Source: Adhaeribacter_A terreus
GTDB taxonomy: Bacteria; Bacteroidota; Bacteroidia; Cytophagales; Hymenobacteraceae
NCBI RefSeq assembly: GCF_042657365.1
Contig: NZ_JBHSKT010000001.1
Span: 310,001 to 374,000 of the forward strand
Direction: 5' to 3'
DNA: 64,000 nucleotides
Below, piece after piece: positions 60,901 to 64,000 of this stretch. The first letter of the stretch is position 1; every line of letters starts with the position of its first letter. Position numbers and translations under genes: made by a program. The notes below the pieces were generated by a model that saw only the letters and a list, made by a program, of their open reading frames with translations, made no database searches and was not told the origin of the DNA.

Positions 60901-63236
60901 CCGGTAATATCGTCGGTTACTTCGGTTAAAGCAGCCGCTGCGTTGTTCAGCATAGAGTTGGTAGGAGCATAATTGCCGGTAGCCGGGTTGTCGAACATCG
61001 GGTCAGCAAAAAGTGCATGCTGATCGAAAGCACCGCTGTTTGCAGTCTGCCAGTCGGCAAGGGTTGCATAAGCTACGCTGTAATAAGCCAGGGTTTTGTT
61101 GGCAAGAGCCGGATCGATGTAATAAACGTTATGATCTGCGGCTATCGAAGAAGCTGCTGTGTTTAAATAAAGAGCATGTCTGGCACCCGCGCCGCTACCA
61201 CCCAGGTAGATCAGGTTGTTGTTGAATTTAATATTGGTAGCAGAAGTACTCTGGGCAAAACCACGTACTTCTTTGGTAGTATTCGCGTCTAAAACTACGG
61301 TGTTGTTGTAGAAATATGCACCATCGCTGCCAAGGTTGTAAATACCATAAATAGCTACTAAGCTTTTAATGTTGTAGATCAGGTTGTTCTTGATAATGTT
61401 TTCCGAACCAGCCGCAGCATCTGTTGAATTCAGATAGATCATGTACACATAACCTGAAGTTGTAGAAGAAATAGTATCGTGGGTATTGTGAAGGCGGTTT
61501 TTGGCGATAATATTTCCGGCCGAATTGCCTTTAAGTTCAATACCGCAGAACGTATAGTTTGCAGTGGTGCGGGTAACCCGGCTCAGATCGTTTCCTTCCA
61601 CCAAAGTATTTTGAGCGGCATCCAGCAAAATACCGGTTGCATAAAAATCTTTCATGATGTTGTTTTTGATCTGGTTATTACCAGCCGCCGTTACAGCACT
61701 TGCCAGGTGAATACTTTTGTAACCACCCGTGATCGTGTTGCCGATGATAACGTTATGATTACCGTTATTACCGGTTTTTAACTCGGTGTTCGAAGATGAA
61801 AATACGATACCGGTGCCACTGGTTTCGGTAGTAGTAGTGGCAGAGCTGTTAATAATGTTGTTGCTGATCACGTTATGATCGGCGCCGTTGGAAAGCTGGA
61901 TCACCCAGCCATAAGTACCGGTTGTAGTCAGTTCAAAGTTGTTGATCGTTACGTAATCGGCGCTGTCTAAACGGAAAATAGAGCGGTTAGCACTTGTTGG
62001 TTCGAACGTAACGGCATTGCCATTACCATTAAAAACAAGAGGATTGGTGGCGTTTATGCCCGTAATATTGGTAATAACTACCTGTTCGTTGTAAGGGCCT
62101 GAGCCAGCCACTACGTTTACAGTAACCGGGCCGGAAGCACCGCGGCAGGTAAGGTCCTGCACCAGGTCGTTCAGGCTCTGGTAATTTCCGGTTGGTGAAA
62201 AAGGAGCATTTTTGTTTACGGTATAAGTACCGCTCATCGGGCTCGGGTTCGTTACTACTGTTACTGCGTTAGAAGGCGAAGAAATGCTGCTGCAAATAGT
62301 CTGAGCGCGGTAAAAAGTAGTGTTCTGTTGGGTAGTTGTAAAAATAGAGCCGGTTGCATTCGGAATGTTAGTCCAGTTTGTACCGTCCGTGGAAGATTGC
62401 CACTGGTAAGTAATATCGGTACCAACATCGGCACCGTCCATGCTTAACTGAAAATTGGTGTTCGGGCAAACAAATGGCACCGAAGCCACGGCAGTTCCGG
62501 CAGTTGGAGGAGTGGTGCAAGGCGCCGTAGCAGTTACATCGATTCCGAAATCTGGCCAGGTTCTGTCAGCACTTCCGGTTGGAGAAGTTAAAGCTGTTGA
62601 AGAAGTGTTGTTGTACACGCGACGCTGCGGCATATTGCTTGGACTGGAAGACGTACGTACTGTAAACCCGGCAGTACCAACACGGCCCGTCATTTGAACC
62701 TCAATAATAAGAGGTTTTCCGGCATCATATAAGAATGGTGTAGTCAGGTCGAGCGGCACCCATTCATCGGCTGCGCTGGAACCGAACGTATGAGAAGCGC
62801 TGGCAAAAACCGTAGTCAGGTTCGTGAAAAAAGTGTTGCCTGCTGTACCCGGAAAGCTATTGGCCGTAGTCTGACCCATCTTTACCTTAAGATCCAGGTA
62901 AGTGCCTATGCCTGCATTCTGCGCCTTGTAATAAATGCGCGTAATCATGCCCGAGTGAGCATTGCCCGGAACGGTAGCAGAAGTGCTTACCAGTTCATTG
63001 GCATAATAAAAATTCTGCAAGCGTTTAGCGCCATTCGAATTAAAAGGCATGCTGTTAGTACTGGTGCTTGCATCTTTGGCAAACTGCGGAGTTTGCTGTG
63101 CATTTGCATTCGGCATAAAACCAAAGCAAAGAGCCAGCAACAGAAGGGAGAAAAAGCGGGTAGGCCTGCTACACCCTTTCAGGGCTTCGTGTTTCAGACC
63201 CTGGAAAGCTTGTTTCCTAAAGTAGTACTGATTCAT
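57984..63236 (-). CDS. Very large T9SS cargo protein with two beta-helix domains
   Basis: About 1750 residues from the ATG at 63236. Signal peptide to LCFGFMPNANAQ; a lectin-like region; an Ig-like domain near residue 240-325 (YQWQSSTDGTNWTNIPNAT); then a tandem block. Block one begins SGTYTVNKNAPFSPTGNYQS near 332 and block two begins AGTYTIDQNSPVSATNFQS near 907. Each has a right-handed beta-helix of NosD/PbH1 type (NNIINSSATTTTE, NNTINVTATNTTA; GYKSIHL / GYKGIHL; ENIIKNNL in both) and a CARDB-like domain (FDAGIVALVTP, VGIVAISGPAANCG). A jelly-roll region near 1480 and a T9SS type A sorting domain (KVYPNPNNGTFSVTLNG ... VNVTRLIVQ) complete it. A surface adhesin or polysaccharide-binding protein is likely; no catalytic residues are recognised. 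Confidence 0.9.
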   Translation of the reverse strand: MNQYYFRKQAFQGLKHEALKGCSRPTRFFSLLLLALCFGFMPNANAQQTPQFAKDASTSTNSMPFNSNGAKRLQNFYYANELVSTSATVPGNAHSGMITRIYYKAQNAGIGTYLDLKVKMGQTTANSFPGTAGNTFFTNLTTVFASASHTFGSSAADEWVPLDLTTPFLYDAGKPLIIEVQMTGRVGTAGFTVRTSSSPSNMPQRRVYNNTSSTALTSPTGSADRTWPDFGIDVTATAPCTTPPTAGTAVASVPFVCPNTNFQLSMDGADVGTDITYQWQSSTDGTNWTNIPNATGSIFTTTQQNTTFYRAQTICSSISSPSNAVTVVTNPSPMSGTYTVNKNAPFSPTGNYQSLNDLVQDLTCRGASGPVTVNVVAGSGPYNEQVVITNITGINATNPLVFNGNGNAVTFEPTSANRSIFRLDSADYVTINNFELTTTGTYGWVIQLSNGADHNVISNNIINSSATTTTETSGTGIVFSSSNTELKTGNNGNHNVIIGNTITGGYKSIHLASAVTAAGNNQIKNNIMKDFYATGILLDAAQNTLVEGNDLSRVTRTTANYTFCGIELKGNSAGNIIAKNRLHNTHDTISSTTSGYVYMIYLNSTDAAAGSENIIKNNLIYNIKSLVAIYGIYNLGSDGAYFYNNTVVLDANTTKEVRGFAQSTSATNIKFNNNLIYLGGSGAGARHALYLNTAASSIAADHNVYYIDPALANKTLAYYSVAYATLADWQTANSGAFDQHALFADPMFDNPATGNYAPTNSMLNNAAAALTEVTDDITGAPRSTTPDPGAYEFVPVGFDAGIVALVTPVSPAAPASQQAIQVSIKNYGATILTSMVINWSVDGVAQTPFNWTGSLAGGQISAPVTVGNFTFASGAYNLEFCTASPNNATDSNTSNDCFTTTMYACAPLAGTYTIDQNSPVSATNFQSVTAAAESLNNCGISGPVVFNVTAASGPYIGQVQFQTIGGASAANTVTFNGNGNTISFKATANDRQVIKLDGTDFVTISDFTIAATDSTYGWGIHLMNGADNNVFSNNTINVTATNTTADAAVGIVFSNANTAVSIAGNTGNNNVISGNTISGGYKGIHLNSDLTAPGNNQIINNNIRDFYYDGIRLNAAKGTLVEGNDISRPTLTIVNTFTAIAVAGNSQQTVISKNRIHNSHGGTSNSTTDAYGISVSSSDAPVGSENIIKNNLMYNINNIDVVYGIYNVGSDGMHVFHNTFDLSNPSSTGTVRGFYQVNDATNIKFVNNIVNIASSASGNKYGVNFNTPTSTIISNNNVINVPVGITGRYGTNDFLTMAAWTGANSNAYDQNSVSTNPMFINPAAGNYIPNAVGVDNIGQPLANVTDDIDGAPRSATTPDAGAFEFSVPVDNVGIVAISGPAANCGLSSQESITVTIKNFGTSVQTSIPVTYSLNGVVMATETFTGTLAYNATANYTFAAKADLSVAGPYTIVASTMLTGDNTPSNDSDTLKIANSLMPNATVNIDFETVANGLDAMRKVVNARANVKEDTAASFGAASTKGMIMDGVDHASWTIPTGANNPWSTNMDNFSGVYMCLQPKIGSVDDSLILTFDLKQLYKTASANTNFRVTVNGQQIGNTYNPPFGGYGAGGATWSHVKINLTAFLNQPTIQIGLESNVKEPFAKGTGTANLIDNINVQHYRITTGVKEALAANAIKVYPNPNNGTFSVTLNGLTQGATLAVYNLAGQLIATENVKAGQQEANMNLKGLAAGTYLLKVTSDNKVNVTRLIVQ

Positions 63237-63476
63237 TAAAGTAATTAAAAGATTAAAAAATAATTTGCGCCTAAAGTTACTCAAAATTTTGGCTTGATTT
63301 TTATATAAATTTCATAAATGCTTGAATTTCAAAATAATAAATATTTGTTTTGTTATTGTCTGGCGTTGATTTGTTGTTTTTGCTTCAGGCTTATCTTTTC
63401 ATTCACTATAAAATTTAAGCCGTTCACTATATATATAAGATTTCGATATTTTCGTGTAAGCGCTGAAAACCAGCCG

Positions 63477-63866
63477 AAAACGGTAGGGTTTTGAATAGAA
63501 AAAGTCAGGGAAAGACGAAAGTATAAGATGCGTGATTTGTGTTGTAAATGTTCGGCTTTAAGTCTGTAAACCAGCATGGTAAAAACGCTATGTTTTTCAC
63601 AGGAAAAAGTCGGTTATGAAAAATGCTATGCTTTTCACTGCAAAAAGTAAGGTTGATGCAAACACTTTCAATACATGAATTTTTAATAGCCTCTGAAGTT
63701 TCGCAGTTCTAAAAACGCTATGCTTTTGAGCACAAAAAGTCGAAAACGGTATGCTTTTTACTGCAAAAAGTAAGGCTCCAGTTATTTCCTTGCATCAAAT
63801 AGATTTCCATCAACCTCTGAAATTTCGCAGACCAAAAAAACGGTATGGTTTTGAGCTGAAAAAGTA
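63477..63866 (+). repeat. Cluster of six plus-oriented CGSTA repeats
   Basis: Copies are at 63477-63506 (CGGTAGGG), 63582-63611 (CGCTATGT), 63619-63649 (TGCTATGC), 63712-63741 (CGCTATGC), 63743-63772 (CGGTATGC) and 63837-63866 (CGGTATGG). Two are preceded by the common word CCTCTGAARTTTCGCAG (63690 and 63815), so a larger unit of about 55 bases has been copied. Confidence 0.85.
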
Positions 63867-63873
63867 GAGGCAT

Positions 63874-63906
63874 AAAAAAAGCCCTCCGTATTTACGGAGG
63901 GCTTTT
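63874..63906 (-). terminator. Terminator of the right-edge T9SS gene
   Basis: Arms AAAAGCCCTCCGTA and TACGGAGGGCTTTT with minimal loop; on the minus strand a T-run follows (TTTTTTTATG). Confidence 0.9.
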
Positions 63907-63928
63907 CTATTTCAATTCAGCAGCAAGC

Positions 63929-64000
63929 TTATTCTACGATGAGCTTGTTGATCTGCACGCCTTTTTCAGAAACTACTTTCAGCAGGTAAGTACCGGCCGC
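63929..64000 (-). CDS. Partial CDS, C-terminus of a T9SS cargo protein
   Basis: The minus-strand frame entering from the right edge ends at TAA (63929-63931) and reads AAGTYLLKVVSEKGVQ, then INKLIVE. This is the closing strand pair of a T9SS type A sorting domain, close to the ends of the other cargo proteins here (AAGTYLLKVTSDNKVN). Only 23 codons are in view. Confidence 0.75.
   Translation of the reverse strand, partial: AAGTYLLKVVSEKGVQINKLIVE

Larger units (their letters stand above)
63237..63928. other. Spacer rich in CGSTA repeats, no gene
   Basis: The first 200 bases are very AT-rich and should carry the promoter of the long T9SS gene. From 63477 on the space is dominated by CGSTA repeats. 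A 74-codon minus-strand frame (63353-63577) has no recognisable domain and passes through a repeat. Confidence 0.6.

Noticed and set aside
63477..63866. Repeat cluster considered as a CRISPR array
   Set aside because: Spacing is irregular (from 2 to about 76 bases), repeats are imperfect and dispersed genome-style, and no cas gene is present.

Overview
The window looks like a chromosomal segment of a member of the Bacteroidota, most likely order Cytophagales and plausibly the Hymenobacteraceae. The evidence is several secreted proteins ending in type IX secretion (T9SS) sorting domains, a T9SS type B (gliding-motility-associated) C-terminus, Bacteroidota-style TAnnTTTG promoter boxes, and a complex I locus with the short NuoG typical of the phylum. 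I see no rRNA, tRNA, CRISPR array, insertion sequence or prophage. The genus is inference.

Layout. 1-6.1 kb: the end of an unknown gene, an FGE-like protein, aspS, and a large GEVED/PKD T9SS protein. 6.5-21.9 kb: a complete complex I cluster on the minus strand, nuoA to nuoN, with a STAS-like gene and an intrinsic terminator between nuoJ and nuoK. 22-29.6 kb: an outer-membrane barrel, three T9SS cargo proteins, pruA and a HAD nucleotidase. 30.4-40 kb: an ArsR regulator with a divergent target, ndh, an OmpA lipoprotein, and a run of small accessory genes including a HipA-like kinase/DUF3037 pair and an orphan ABC ATPase. 40-48.4 kb: a T9SS type B protein, GNAT, AlkB-like, a PadR operon, DinB and an SLC13-type anion transporter. 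48.6-52.3 kb: a MarR - rifamycin phosphotransferase (rph) - methyltransferase operon. 52.4-64 kb: HutD-like, an Mrr-like nuclease, an M1 peptidase, HupE/UreJ-like and a 1750-residue beta-helix T9SS protein, with the tail of another T9SS protein at the right edge.

Respiration is the dominant theme: complex I and a type II NADH dehydrogenase both feed electrons to quinone, and PruA feeds proline carbon into glutamate. T9SS cargo and outer-membrane proteins form the second theme.

The most unusual content is between the genes. A ~30-base repeat, called here the CGSTA repeat (AAAACGSTAKSSTTTY, 6-8 variable bases, then AAAAASTC), occurs about 60 times by eye, roughly once per kilobase. It sits in nearly every spacer, supplies stop codons to some genes, is embedded in reading frames of others, and forms the arms of several terminators. 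Its orientation is almost uniformly minus left of about 20 kb and mostly plus to the right. A second layer consists of degenerate arrays with a 7- or 14-base period in most nuo spacers, sometimes as inverted pairs around a CGSTA repeat. All copy counts are by eye.
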